A stretch of 64,000 nucleotides of DNA, taken from Dendrolimus kikuchii (taxonomy: Eukaryota; Arthropoda; Insecta; Lepidoptera; Lasiocampidae). Both the position numbers and the translations under genes were made by a program. Positions 33,948-44,976 of this stretch are shown here, piece by piece. How positions within the stretch are numbered: the stretch's first letter is position 1; each line of letters opens with the position of its first letter. Where the stretch lies: contig CM034398.1 in the NCBI GenBank assembly GCA_019925095.2, forward strand, positions 1,560,001-1,624,000, read 5' to 3'. The notes beneath the pieces were generated by a model. The model was not told the DNA's origin and made no database searches. It worked only from the letters and a program-made list of their open reading frames with translations.

Positions 33948-34256
33948 CGCTCGTCCTCCTTAGTCCACCGGAGGATGCTCCGATGGTTCGGGCATGTGGA
34001 AAGAATGACTAAACAGATATACAATGCAAAAGTGGATGGATGCAGAAGTCGTGGAAGGCCACGACACACCGTCCATGATCAAATTGATCGTGTACTAGCA
34101 GAAGGTGATGTCAGGAGCCTTAAGAACAGACGAGCTTGCATGACAAGAGTTATGAATGTCAAAGAGGCAAGTGAGGTGTGTAAGAATAAGCCTAAATGGC
34201 GCTCTGTTGTTCGTGCCTACCCCGCAAGGGAACTGGCGTGAAGTTATGTATGTATG

Positions 34257-34284
<28 letters not shown>
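33948..34284 (+). mobile_element. RL1 LINE copy 10
   Basis: A 12-bp target duplication TAAAATAGGAGT lies at 33936-33947 and 34285-34296. About 35 bp of atypical 5' sequence precedes the frame MLRWFGHVERMTKQ, and the tail has about nine TATG units, the longest here. Confidence 0.92.
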
Positions 34285-34288
<4 letters not shown>

Positions 34289-34440
34289 ATAGGAGTTCCG
34301 ATTTGATTTGATGTGCTTTCGAAAACGGAGATGAATATAGGACCACTTTCATGGATGCGAGTACAGCAGCGAGAAAATACTATATTTATAGCGTAAATAA
34401 ATAACAAGTTCAGTGGCATTGCTTTAATACATTTTGATAT

Positions 34441-34935
34441 TGTTACGAGTGTGGGACTCGAATTAATAAAGCCGTTGGAATTACTATAGAATTTATTAGA
34501 ACTATACATACATGTATAATATAGGTACAAATATAGCTAGACACTACTAGTACAACTGCACGATTCAATAACACGCGTAAAGTCCGTCACTATATCGCTT
34601 GTCGAATGTACGTTTTACTCGTATTGTAATCCTCGCTCAACTGCCCCACTCCTCCGTTCGGGCACTGTTTTGTACTAAACTGTATAATACCGACAAAGGA
34701 CCGCGTTCACTGAGTTAATCCGCACACCTGGCAAGCTTCGACGCAATACAATCAATAACAACAAGGATTAGTTCGACACTAATGACGGCCATAAAACAAG
34801 TACGATAACAATAGGATGCTTTTCTTAATTACAAATTCTATACACGAAGTAAACAAAAGAACTCCGAAGAAGGAAAGGTAATAAACTGCGATTTACGACA
34901 GGCAGGTGTACGCATTCCTTTGACGGCATGTAACA
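34441..34935 (-). mobile_element. LTR-2 solo LTR, 495 bp
   Basis: TGTTACGAGT...GCATGTAACA with 6-bp terminal inverted repeats TGTTAC/GTAACA. Flanks are ATAT and ACAT, a 4-bp duplication with one difference. Inverted relative to 60243-60753. Confidence 0.75.
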
Positions 34936-35242
34936 ACATTAATAATCCAGTTTTATTACATTTTTTTCGTCATAATTTATGCGGTGAACTGAAAGTTATC
35001 ATACCTTATATATACTTGTTTACCGGTACTTTGCGTGCTCGGATTAGGCTTCTTAGAAACATAATTTCAATATATACTTTCCAAATTATAATTTTAATAT
35101 ATTTTTACCATGTAGCTTATTTTCAAAATTAACTATTAGTTCAATAAATAACGTATGATTTGTTGAAGTCAAATGACTAGTCATACAACTTTCGCTAAGT
35201 CCAGGTAGAAGAGGCCTAAGAAGTAATGCTGGCTTGACATCA

Positions 35243-35366
35243 ATCAATCAATCAATAACTCTTTATGTAGACCAATACAAAAAAGAACTAACAGACTAAA
35301 ACTATGTCTCATTATGCACAAAGGGCGGTCTTATCGCTAAAAAGCGATCTCTTCCAGACAACCCCA
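35243..35366 (-). mobile_element. LK LINE 3' UTR end
   Basis: (ATCA)n tail at 35243-35258, then the TATCGCTAAAAAGCGATC hairpin and TCTTCCAGACAACCCC. No coding part attached. Confidence 0.65.
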
Positions 35367-35441
35367 GGGATGAATTGAGATTATATTGATGATGGTGGTA
35401 ATGGTACATAATACATAGTACAATTTCTAACATTCTAGTAA

Positions 35442-36058
35442 TCCCTATTAATATTATAAATGTGAAAGTAACTCTGTCTGTCTGTCTGTCTCTTCCGTTT
35501 TCATGGAAAAACAACTGGACCGATTTGGCTGAAACTCAGTATATATATATTTTCGATGCCGAGAATGAACATAGGATATTTTTTATCACGAAAAATGGTA
35601 TGGTTTCTGGGATAAAAATATATTTGTCTTTTTGTTTGTTATCCTTTTATGGAAAGACTATTGGACCGATTTGGCTGAAACTCGGTACATATATAATTTG
35701 AATACCGGGAGTGCCCAAGGGATACTTTTTATCCCGGCTAATGGGATACATTTTGGGATAGATTTATGTAAAGTTTATCCCGGAAACTAGGACAGGTTTT
35801 GTGATTTTGTCCACCGGGTCCACCGGGTCCACTTGGTCCACTTGGTCCACTTGGACCATGTTATCTATTTTGTCAAGTTTTGTCATTTATATAGTTTACA
35901 TATAGACGGGGTGGTATAGTTTGCGATATAAAATGAAGTGAATCTTTCGGGGGCAAATACATACAAATTTAATACAATGTAACCTGTACCACTTGCTTTT
36001 TAAACAAGAGATACGCACTAGAGGTTGACCCGCGGCGCAGCCGCGGGGTAAACTCTAG
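35442..36058 (+). mobile_element. HelD Helitron, complete, 617 bp
   Basis: A|TCCCTATTAATATTATAAAT...ACTCTAG|T. The 3' hairpin is a perfect 8-bp stem CCCGCGGC/GCCGCGGG (36029-36036, 36040-36047) with a 3-nt loop, 7 nt before CTAG. ACCGATTTGGCTGAAACTC occurs twice (~140 bp apart), showing internal duplication. Contains a small 9-bp tandem array (35810-35858). Confidence 0.88.
35810..35858. repeat. 9-bp tandem array inside HelD
   Basis: About five units alternating between CCACCGGGT and CCACTTGGT. Confidence 0.85.
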
Positions 36059-36149
36059 TAAATATATATAAACAACATACATTGAAATATCATCATGTTC
36101 CAAGGACAGAAATGTAATATTTTCTGATCATCGTTTTAAATATTAGTAA

Positions 36150-36322
36150 CGATTTTATCCCGTTGGAACCGGTAGGTGGCGCTGAGATCAGGGTTCTAGA
36201 ATCCTCCTAATCACCTGAAGCGATTTTGGTAATTTTGTTTTTGTGTGTTTGAGTGGGTTCCCTGATGGTTTAGATTCGCAATTAGAACCGGTAGGTGGCG
36301 CTGAGATCGGGTTCTAGAATGT
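36150..36322 (+). mobile_element. HelA fragment, one and a half modules
   Basis: GGTAGGTGGCGCTGAGATC at 36171 and 36290, spacing 119 bp owing to one extra base. Neither Helitron terminus is present. Confidence 0.65.
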
Positions 36323-37190
36323 CTTTAAAGAAACTCTTTAGCAACGGACCCCACGGGCCTAATGTTTCAATCCCAAACGGCACAAATATGTAACCTTTCA
36401 CTAATTTCTTATAAAAAATTCATTTTATAAAATACAAAAAGCTCTTCATTCCCAAAACAGTGAGTTTTGGCACGCGTTCATTAAAATGTTTCGACGACAC
36501 TTAACTTTGATCCCCTAAATGTGTACTTTGAACATTTTAAAGAGGATTTTGAGCCTTATATCACATCGCATAGAGACTAGAATCCTTTGGGATATTTATT
36601 ATTTACTTTGGATATATTTAGCATCCCCTTTTGGGCTCTCTTCAGGGGAAGTGAACTTGTTACGGCGAGGATCAATATTTATTGCCTCCCCGCGCGTCGG
36701 AAGGTCAATGTAAGACTTGAGTGTTTTGTTAGTTACGATAAGGTCAAAGATTTGATGGCAGTCTATGTTATCTGCCATGTTATATCTGAAGTTTAAAGTG
36801 TATATTTCCTTATTATGTCTTTCCTTAAATTATTCCTTAAATTAGGTTGCCTGGAAGAGATTGCTTTCCTGCTTTAAGGACCAAACTTAATATTATTTTT
36901 TTCCACAACTGCTGCCACAAAACCAAAAGAATTATATCGTCTCTTTTGTTCTAATACAAATTCTATGTAGTTAGAGGGAGAAAGCATCAGTTTCAACGTT
37001 CATTTCGATTATCTGTATTCGACCACAAATTTGTGGGATTTCCCAATGAGCAGTGTGTGATAGTTCGGCAACAAATTTGTGGTGGTTCTGTATTACAGGT
37101 TAACGATAACGCCGCCTATTGTTTGTACCATGACTTTTGTAATAGTATATATGGTGAGCACTAAAGTGTTATCTATTTTCTTCTATTTAT
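36323..37190. other. Unassigned intron 2 DNA with palindromes
   Basis: The 14-bp palindrome CCACAAATTTGTGG occurs at about 37022, and a near copy (CAACAAATTTGTGGTGG) at about 37069. GGTTGCCTGGAAGAGATTGC at 36844 is a scrap of the LK 3' UTR. No exon seen. Confidence 0.4.
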
Positions 37191-37319
37191 TTATGCTTTA
37201 AGGGCCTGTACCAATGTTGGCAAAAACGGAATACTAAACTCGTCGTAAATAAATCGATATTGGTCCGTCTTTTTGCACGTCATAATTATTTTTCTCAGGG
37301 GTCCATTTGCATCTGGGGG

Positions 37320-37865
37320 TGCGGTGGAACTAAACTTCTGTCGGTGAAGTGAGTTTACCCTGCTTCCCGGAATATTCTCAAGCGTTGATGCGCGAAGTCG
37401 TGGAAGGCCACGAGACACCTTCCATGATCAAATTGATCGTGTACTAGCAGAAGGTGATGTCAGGAGCCTTAAGAACAGACGAGCGTGCATGACAAGAGTT
37501 ATGAATGTCAAAAAAGCAAGTGAGGTGTGTAAGAATAAGCCTGATTGGCGCTCTGTTGTTCGTGCCTACCCCGCAAGGGAACTGGCGTGAAGTTATGTAT
37601 GTATGTATGTTGATGTGCGGATGAACATGGGTGTAACTTCGTTCTAAGTCTCATGTTCTTTCAACCACAAGCGCGGGCATTTGGGAGGCAGGTTCTGGTT
37701 TAGTAGTGTATTTGGGAGCGACTTTACCAGAGTCCCACACAAACCGTGCGGCGCTTAATCTTGCCGCGTAAGGTCTAACCCCCACAAAGGACCCGGTAGT
37801 GTACGAAAAGTACTCCTCCTGCTTCAACAAAAAAAATGAGAAAACCATACCGTCATGGTTATGAT
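37320..37865 (+). mobile_element. LM LINE-like repeat copy 2, split by RL1 copy 11
   Basis: Inverted match to 32231-32725 on both sides of the RL1 insertion (GTGAGTTTACCCTGCTTCCC; GGGTGTAACTTCGTTCTAAG). Confidence 0.55.
37394..37608 (+). mobile_element. RL1 LINE copy 11
   Basis: Target duplication GTTGATGCGC (37384-37393) and GTTGATGTGC (37609-37618), one mismatch. Frame from GAAGTCGTGGAAGGCC to ARELA-stop, with a three-unit tail. Confidence 0.9.
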
Positions 37866-37912
37866 GCAAGCGCCGACTACACCGCTGTTGAGAAATCGTA
37901 TAAATCGCGATG

Positions 37913-38192
37913 TATTTTTGGAACGAAGTTCCTTATCGCGCGTTGTGAAAGGGGGCTAGACGGAAAAAATTCTTACGAAAAGTTGTCACGACACTTTTTG
38001 CTATAGTAAGCTATTGTAAGCTGTGCGGCGTCGCATGTTTCTCTGTCTGTCTGTCTGTCTCTCTCTCTCTTATAGAGAGAGAGAGACAACTTAATTTGTT
38101 ATATTTGTTAATAATAAAAAAATATTATTATAACTTAAAAAAAATAATAATATTACAATTCCTTCACTAATTAATCGAAAGGAACTTCGTTC
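37913..38192. mobile_element. Probable MITE with GGAACGAAGTTCC ends
   Basis: TGGAACGAAGTTCCTTATCG at the left and GAAAGGAACTTCGTTCCATC at the right are inverted. I recall the left phrase as a common moth repeat. An inner (TCTG)n-(TC)n tract abuts its complement AGAGAGAGAGAGA (38040-38085). Confidence 0.5.
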
Positions 38193-38387
38193 CATCCGGG
38201 TGTCCCTTGACACCTCTCAAGTTTTGTTTTTTTTTACAATCTTACAGCATATTTTGAAACAAAAGCCGGTGCCCGATCGGGTTATAAGTCGCTATTTCAC
38301 CCAATATGTATGGAAAACCGCCGAGCGTAAGAAATACAGTAATAATATATGTACGAATAAAAAAACGTAAGCGACAATAAATTGTTG

Positions 38388-38494
38388 GCGCTTTCGACCT
38401 TTTGGTCGCTAGTAAATTTTTAGAGACAGTAGTAATAACATGTTTGATTTGAACACGTAACCACCTATGAATGCACGGCGCTTTCGACCTTTTG
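38388..38494. repeat. Direct repeat of GGCGCTTTCGACCTTTTGGT
   Basis: The block continues with C(G/T)CTAGT and occurs twice, about 80 bp apart. 38515-38760 beyond it is unassigned. Confidence 0.75.
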
Positions 38495-38828
38495 GTCTCT
38501 AGTTGTTACCTAGTTTCTTAAAGGTAGGCCATGTGGAATCATGTTGTATGAAGACCACACCATTGATACTTACCTACCGTTTGTTCCTGTAGGTTACTTC
38601 GATCACCTTGTGACGCAGGCGCATTGGAAATCGATATTCAAGCAAGCAAGTTAGTGAGCCGTGTCAGTGCACTTGGTAACTTGAACCTACCAGTGTCGTA
38701 TGCGACGAATGAGATTTGCCTTTTTAACACGGGCTGTTGAGCAACGATAAATAACAGACAAAAGTTTATTTATTTAATATCCAACAGCTTACAATATTTA
38801 TAACATAGACAACAAACTCTGTTTAATA

Positions 38829-39090
38829 TTGTTTTCAATGTTGGTTTACAATGTTGGTTTTCATTGTTGGTTTACAATGTTGGTTTACAATGTTGGTTTT
38901 CAATGTTGGTTTACAATGTTGGTTTACAATGTTGGTTTTCAATGTTGGTTTTCAATGTTGGTTTTCAATGTTGGTTTACAATGTTGGTTTTCAATGTTGG
39001 TTTTCAATGTTGGTTTACAATGTTGGTTTACAATGTTGGTTTTCAATGTTGATTTACAATGTTGGTTTACAATGTTGGTTTACAATGTTG
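38829..39090. repeat. 13-bp minisatellite, about 20 units
   Basis: The unit CAATGTTGGTTTT or CAATGTTGGTTTA is repeated head to tail with few other changes. The WF-x-MLVYNVG open frames are by-products. Its right edge runs into a HelB copy at ACAAAACCCCCCG. Confidence 0.95.
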
Positions 39091-39300
39091 TACAAAACCC
39101 CCCGATTTTGAAACATTCGTTCATTGGTGCTCCGCTCCTATTGCTCTTATCGTGATGATATATAGCCTGTAGCCTTCCTCAATAAATGGGCTATCTAACA
39201 CTGAAAGAATTTTTCAAATCAGACCAGTAGTTCCTGAGATTTGCGGTTTCAATCAATCGAACAAACCAACAAACTCTTCAGCTTTATATATTAGTATAAG
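39091..39300 (-). mobile_element. HelB Helitron copy adjoining the minisatellite
   Basis: Retains CCCCCCGATTTTGAAACATT to TATATTAGTATAAGATATAG. The CTAG end is missing, its position taken by the minisatellite. Confidence 0.65.
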
Positions 39301-39378
39301 ATATAGTATATATAGTATAACTAGAAAATAATAATATGCAGATATTCATATTATATATATTTATATTTATAATATTAC

Positions 39379-39672
39379 ATACATAACTTCACTCCAGTTC
39401 CCTTGCGGGGTAGGCACGAACAACAGAGCGCCATTCAGGCTTATTCTTACACACCTCACTTGCTTCTTTGACATTCATAGCTCTTGTCATGCACGCTCGT
39501 CTGTTCTTAAGGCTCCTGACATCACCTTCTGCTAGTACACGATCAATTCGATCATGGAAGGCGTGTCGTGGCGTTCCACGACTTCTGCATCCATCCACTT
39601 TTGCATTGTATATCTGTTTAGTCATTCTTTCATCATGCATTCTTTCCATATGCCCGAATCACCGGAGCATTC
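39379..39672 (-). mobile_element. RL1 LINE copy 12
   Basis: Encodes ERMHDERM to ARELE-stop (final Ala changed to Glu) with a CATACAT tail. No clear target duplication. Confidence 0.85.
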
Positions 39673-40154
39673 CAAAATATGATAATAATTGTTGTTTTAC
39701 TTCGTCATGACTTAGAGATTATATACTAGTTTATGATAATAAATAATTATAATGCTTTAATAAAAACACTTATAATATCCCACAGTTAAAAAAGATTACA
39801 AATAATAAATAGGTCCCCCAACTCACCATAATTTGGGAAGTTCCCAAACTGGCCGCGTCACCGTGTTGGATGACAACGCTTATGATCAACTTCAAGATAT
39901 TGTAGAAAGTATGTATTTTTTATTGTTTCTTCTAAGTTTTCAGTAAAAATGTCAACCCTAAGCCATACTTGATGTCTGTTCAGTGGACACAGTGGCAATG
40001 ATTCATGGGATGAGTCACAAGCCGATGTAAATCGATCTTTCATTTATCGAAGACACGACAAACGTTGTGACCGTTTGTTTATATTGATATTCTAAATGAA
40101 ACCTTGTTTAATGCAGTGATATGTTTTAGTCCCTTCATCACATTAGCCAATAAA
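39673..40154. other. Unassigned intron 2 DNA
   Basis: No repeat or exon recognised. Confidence 0.35.
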
Positions 40155-40245
40155 CATCCCACTATTGGGCTGGGGCCCTCTCATTTTTAGGGAAACCAGT
40201 GTACCCCCATGCGGATTGGCCGGTTTTAGTTCTATTCCCGTTTCA
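40155..40245 (+). mobile_element. Repeat L fragment
   Basis: CATCCCACTATTGGGCTGGG begins a diverged version of the 10862 segment. Confidence 0.45.
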
Positions 40246-40399
40246 TTTTTATAATTATTCTTATAATACCTTGTATATGTATATAACTTATGTGTATATT
40301 TGTATATATAGTATAGTTATATATTTATTATTAAAATGTAAGTAATCGTACAATAATTATGTATACCACCGTCGCCACTCCTAATCAGAATATCCTTGC

Positions 40400-40534
40400 C
40401 ACGGGTTGTCTGGAAGAGATCGCTTTTTAGCGATAAGACCGCCCTTTGTACTCAACTAGACTAATTAATACTAGTTCGTAAGTTTTTCTGTAATGGTGTA
40501 CAATAAAGTGTTATCTATCTATCTATCTATTATT
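40400..40534 (+). mobile_element. LK LINE 3' UTR end with (TATC)n tail
   Basis: GTTGTCTGGAAGAGATCGCT then TTTTAGCGATAAGACCGCCC, ending CAATAAAGTG and four TATC units. Confidence 0.7.
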
Positions 40535-40733
40535 AACTGTACTGATCTGATATATTATTTGTGTTGTATTGTCCTCCGTGACTCCACCTGCTGGTCTCAG
40601 GCGGAAGAACTGCGCTGGCCTTAGCAGCTAGCATTACGCTGAGTCTGACTTATCTTTTATTTTACACAGTATTGTTAACATGTTTATTTGTCCTAAATAA
40701 AATAATTCTTTCTTTCTTCTTCTATTCATATCA

Positions 40734-40985
40734 CAGATTTCGCCAAGGCTACACTGTTAATTTGACTTGAACAATAAACAAAAGAGTGTATATGCGTGTG
40801 TGTGTCAAATACATGGTAGTGTGTGTAATGTTTTTTTTATTGATTTATAATTTTTAAAAAAATATTAGCATTCTGCACTCCTTCTCTATATATACTACAA
40901 GTGTGCGAAATTTCATACTCCTCCGTCAGCGCAATTTACGTTAAAAAGGGTACAAAGTTTTTGATTCACGTATTATGCATAGATA
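40734..40985 (+). repeat. Dispersed repeat N, copy 2
   Basis: Pairs with 12164-12430; it lacks about 25 bp near GATTTTAATGTATTTT. Confidence 0.65.
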
Positions 40986-41075
40986 GCTAGAAATAACTCA
41001 ACATATATCTTTTTATATCGCCTCTTAAAAGTTCGAAATACTACACAAAGTAATAACATTTTAATTTATTTAATA

Positions 41076-41636
41076 CGAGCGGCAGACGTTGTCCTGCTTT
41101 GACAAAATAAAAATCTAGGACCCGATCCCAGCGCCACCTACCGGTTCCAATTGCGAATCTAAACCATCCGGGAACCCACTCAAACACACAAAAACAAAAT
41201 CACCAAAATCGCTCCAGGTGATTAGGGGGATTCTAGAACCCAATCTCAGCGCCACCTACCGGTTCCAATTGCGAATCTAAACCATCCGGGAACCCACTCA
41301 AACACACAAAAACAAAATCGCCAATATCGTTCCAGGTGATTAGGAGGATTTTAGAACCCGATCTCAGCGCCACCCACCGGTTCCAATTGCCGATTTAAAC
41401 CATCCGGGTACCCACTCAAACACACAAAAACAAAATCACCAAAATCGCTCCAGGAGGTTAGGAGGATTCTAGAATTCGATCTTAGCGCCACCTACCGGTT
41501 CCAACGGGATAAAAAGTATCCTATGTCCGTGTCCTGGTTCTAAGCTACCACTCCACCAATTTTCAGCCAAATCGGTACAGCCGTTCTTGAGTTATAAATA
41601 GTGTAACTAACACGACTTTCTTTTATATTATATAGA
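41076..41636 (-). mobile_element. HelA Helitron with three 118-bp modules
   Basis: GCGCCACC(T/C)ACCGGTTCCAA starts at 41131, 41249, 41367 and 41485, exactly 118 bp apart. The hairpin GGCAGACGTTGTCCTGC is at 41080. The terminal CTAG has decayed to CTCG. Confidence 0.8.
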
Positions 41637-42080
41637 TTATTATATTTTAATTACATTAATGAATATTAATTACTTAGGCACGACTCGTATATAAAAAATT
41701 GCAAATACACTTTCACACATGCAAATATTAACGTCAATATCCGAAACGCCTTATTAAGCTCGTGTCAAAGCAGAAGTAATAAATCACTAAAGAGCAATAA
41801 AATCTTCCAAAAATATAATTATTATAATAAAGTAAATAAAAGCGCGTGAGTTGACTCCTGACTTCCGGTGAGTCAGCCGAGTTTTGTATGCGCAGGCGCC
41901 AGTATAGAGTGATTTGTACTTTCCGGCGAAAACTCGTTGGAGAATTTCTCACATTAATATTCATACACGCGAGTTTTGTTTAGTTTATATCCAAATCAAA
42001 TAATTACTCTCTTATTTAAAATTAAAATAGATTCTTGACAACACCCGGGCGTGTAATTATTTTTTTAAATTCCTTAATAC

Positions 42081-42475
42081 TGTTGGGAACCGATACTAAT
42101 CTTTTACAGGTGTTTTATTACCCCTTCGAATTTAAGTGATCTATTGTTCGCATTAATTAATCCCTTTGTGTGGCTCCCGATAAGACGTCATAAATCTTCC
42201 TTTCTATTGTTTGCACTTCACGCACATTCTTAGAAACTATAAAGCTACAAGTTGAAAATTCCAAGGCGTTACCTAGTGCACTTTCGTAACGTGTATCTTA
42301 TAACGACGTACTTTGCGTGATAAATATCATCACGAGTTTCTGCTTTACGGTTTGGACTTGTTCTAATTGATTATATTTGTAATAACTGTGAATAATAATG
42401 ACGTGTGTGTAGTTCTATTGAACTTTGTGGTAATTCCAACGGCATTTTAAATTTACATCTAACAAATTCGTAACA
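42081..42475 (+). mobile_element. LTR-3 solo LTR, 395 bp
   Basis: TGTTGGGAACC...AATTCGTAACA, flanked by ATAC and ATAT. It is the empty-site reference for the SZ-interrupted copy at 43225. Confidence 0.7.
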
Positions 42476-42900
42476 ATATTATAATCTATCGGAGGTGTAG
42501 AGTGTACAATGCATTAAAAAAAAAAAGAATAAAAAATAGGGGTCTAATTTTGACCAACAGATTTCAGAAATATAATTGTTAGAATTTTTGTCTATCTGTC
42601 TATTAGAGCATAAAGCGAAAACTACTCAACGGATTTAAATAAAACTCAACACAGCACTAGCTTATATTACGTTTCCGTGGGATAGATCAATGTAGAGAGA
42701 AAGATGGCGCTGCAGTCAAGTTCTTTTTTGTACAATTTGGTTGCAATTCACTACTAAATACGTTGTTATGGTACCACGAACGAAGTGTTGTTGACACTTC
42801 TAGTACTTAAATATGATCCAGCAAGATTTGCAGATCTAGCCAGTATCAAACATTCATGAGTAAAGAATTCATTACATAAAATTGTCATATAATTATAGAA
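42476..42900. other. Intron 2 DNA next to fascin exon two
   Basis: 42580-42720 contains AAAACTACTCAACGGATTTA, then GAAAGATGGCGCTGCAG, Helitron-like phrases without ends. Confidence 0.35.
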
Positions 42901-42906
42901 GTTTAC

Positions 42907-43015
42907 CTGATATGGAACTTGCTCCCTGGTTCCTTTTCTTCCGACTCGCATGTGACGTTGCCAAAGGAGTCGACGGCCAAGTATTTGTCTAGGTGCGAGC
43001 GCAGGTAGATCAAAC
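42907..43015 (-). CDS. sn: Fascin (singed), second coding exon, residues 74-110
   Basis: This 109-base exon encodes LIYLRSHLDKYLAVDSFGNV, then TCESEEKEPGSKFHI, continuing beta-trefoil 1. The pattern RSHL-x-KYL-x-VD-x-FGNV-x-CE matches insect fascins as I remember them. The acceptor is TCCAG before 43015 and the donor is AG|GTAAAC after 42907. The incoming phase completes Cys74; the outgoing two bases AG are completed as Ser110 by the next exon. It is only 36 codons long and was placed by splice sites and phase agreement with both neighbours. Confidence 0.93.
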
Positions 43016-43224
43016 CTGGATGATAGAAATACAGATTAAATAAACAGTCAAAACATTCGGTAAACACGAGCACGTTAGGTTTCAGGTTATTGGATGTATG
43101 GAGATTCTTCTTACTCGCAATTCCCAGTTATTAATTTCATATGTGATAGTTAAATACATAAAAGAGACAGCAAAGTATATCAGTAGGACAGACAGGAATC
43201 CTGACACACTTCTTGAATAATCTT

Positions 43225-43937
43225 TAAAGCTCTATTACCCCTTTGAATTTGAGTGATCGAGCTCTTGGTAAGATGTCATAAATCCTTCTGTCTATTGTTT
43301 TTTTTTAATTATTATTGCAGGAGCTCAACAGACAGGCAGACGGCCCACTTGATGGAAAGCGGTTACCATCGCCTATAGAAATTTGCAACACCGAAGGTGC
43401 TACAAATGCGCTGCTGCTCTCTTAAGGGAGACTGGAACCTGAACACTAATGCCGAAACACAACTCATGGTGGTTATGGCGACATACTTTAGAGCAGGGGT
43501 GGTAGCCATCCAGTCGGGCAAATGCCCTACCACCTGGCTGTGGGTTGTTTTGTCGCCTCTTAAGACAGGCCGCACGGGCGCAGGAAACTGTATTCTTTCT
43601 CCGTTCCTGCACGGATAAAATTTGAATTTCAAGTGCATTCTTAGAAGCCATTAAGCTGACAAGTTAAGAATTCTACAGACCAGTGAGCATGTTGCTAGGC
43701 TATTTTACAAATATGTAAAGTCGGTTAGTCAGCGACTGAGGCGGTTGTTTCAACTGTGATCGAGGCGTTACCTAGTGTACTTTCGGAGCGAGTATCTTAT
43801 AACGGCGGCCTTTGCGCGTTTTATGTCATTACGATTTTCTGATCTACGGTTTAGACTAGTTGTATTGGGTTGTACTTCTAATCAATTTTGTGATAATTCC
43901 AACGGCATTTTAATTCACATCCCAGAAATTCGTAACA
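43225..43937 (+). mobile_element. LTR-3 copy interrupted by SZ
   Basis: Left part TCTATTACCCCTTTGAATTT and right part GGCGTTACCTAGTG to ATTCGTAACA match 42110-42475. The right flank is ATAC; the left terminus is not resolved. Confidence 0.7.
43298..43618 (-). mobile_element. SZ copy nested in LTR-3
   Basis: Full-length. Comparison with the empty LTR shows insertion after TCTATTGTTT with no long target duplication. Confidence 0.9.
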
Positions 43938-44226
43938 ATACATTTGAAGAGATTACAAAAGTGTTTTAATTTTGTAATTCGATTCGATGACAAAATTACG
44001 ATGAAAACATATTAATAAAAAAAATACACATAATAGTGACAGAAACAAATCTCTCAAAACTTAATATTAAAATTAGAAAAATAAATAGAATAGCAAAAAC
44101 CAAAATCAAATAAAATTACCGCGCTTGAAACCGTGAAAACGTAGTTTTATTATTTATTAAAATAAATAGAATTCATAAACAGGAGTTACAATTTCTTTTT
44201 ATTGGACTTGACTTTATGTTGTTGGT

Positions 44227-44461
44227 TTTTTTTTTATTGCAGGAGATCAGCAGACAGGCAGACGGCCCAATTGACGGAAAGCGGTTACCATCGCCTATGG
44301 ACATTTGCAACACCAAAGTTGCTACAAATGCGCTGCTGCTCTCTTAAGGGAGACTGGAACCTGGTCACTAATGCCGGAACACAACTCAGGGTTGTTATGG
44401 CGACATACTTTAGACCAGGGGTGGTAGCTATCCAGTCGGGCAAATGCTCTACCACCTGGCA
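44227..44461 (-). mobile_element. SZ copy, truncated at ACCACCTGGC
   Basis: Normal T-run end and body; the last ~90 bp (the family 5' end) is missing. Confidence 0.82.
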
Positions 44462-44703
44462 TAATGGTCCGAAGACCTTACAACTTTACCGGGGTTTTTG
44501 GGGCGACTACCTTCGCGAAGCATACCAACAAATTCAGGAGTTACAATGAATTTATTGGTATGCTTATATAGTAGACCTGTCCTATCATCCAATTCTTAAG
44601 ACTGAACAGAAAAATGTATAAAAAATGGTTGTTTTCATAGGAAATGTACATTATGAGCTTTGTTAGCCTGGAAAACAGTATAACCCTAGGAGATAAGGAA
44701 GTG

Positions 44704-44898
44704 TTGGACCCAGTCGAAGGGGAAAGCCCAAGAAATGTTGACTTGACATTGTGAAGAACGACATGCTTGCCAATGGTCTCAAAACGGGGGATGCTGAAGA
44801 CCGCGCGAAGTGGAGTAGTAAAAGTAGGAAAGCGGACCATGGGCGTCGGAGTGAACGCTCCGAACGCAACAGGGATTTAACGCTCGGATGATGATGAT
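44704..44898 (+). mobile_element. RTE-type LINE fragment (not RL1) with (GAT)n tail
   Basis: Target duplication GAGATAAGGAAGTG at 44690-44703 and 44899-44912. Codons recall GRPKK-x-WLD-x-VKNDMLANGL and DAEDRAKW-x-S-x-SRKADHGRR of RTE proteins, with frameshifts. Ends (GAT)4. Confidence 0.8.
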
Positions 44899-44976
44899 GA
44901 GATAAGGAAGTGATGTAACGTGAATATGGCTGCATGGAAGACTATTAATAAGATGATGATTGATGATGATGATTTT

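Noticed and set aside
38829..39155. Repetitive WF-x-MLVYNVG open frames
   Set aside because: Produced by a 13-bp minisatellite; every frame is open because the unit lacks stops.
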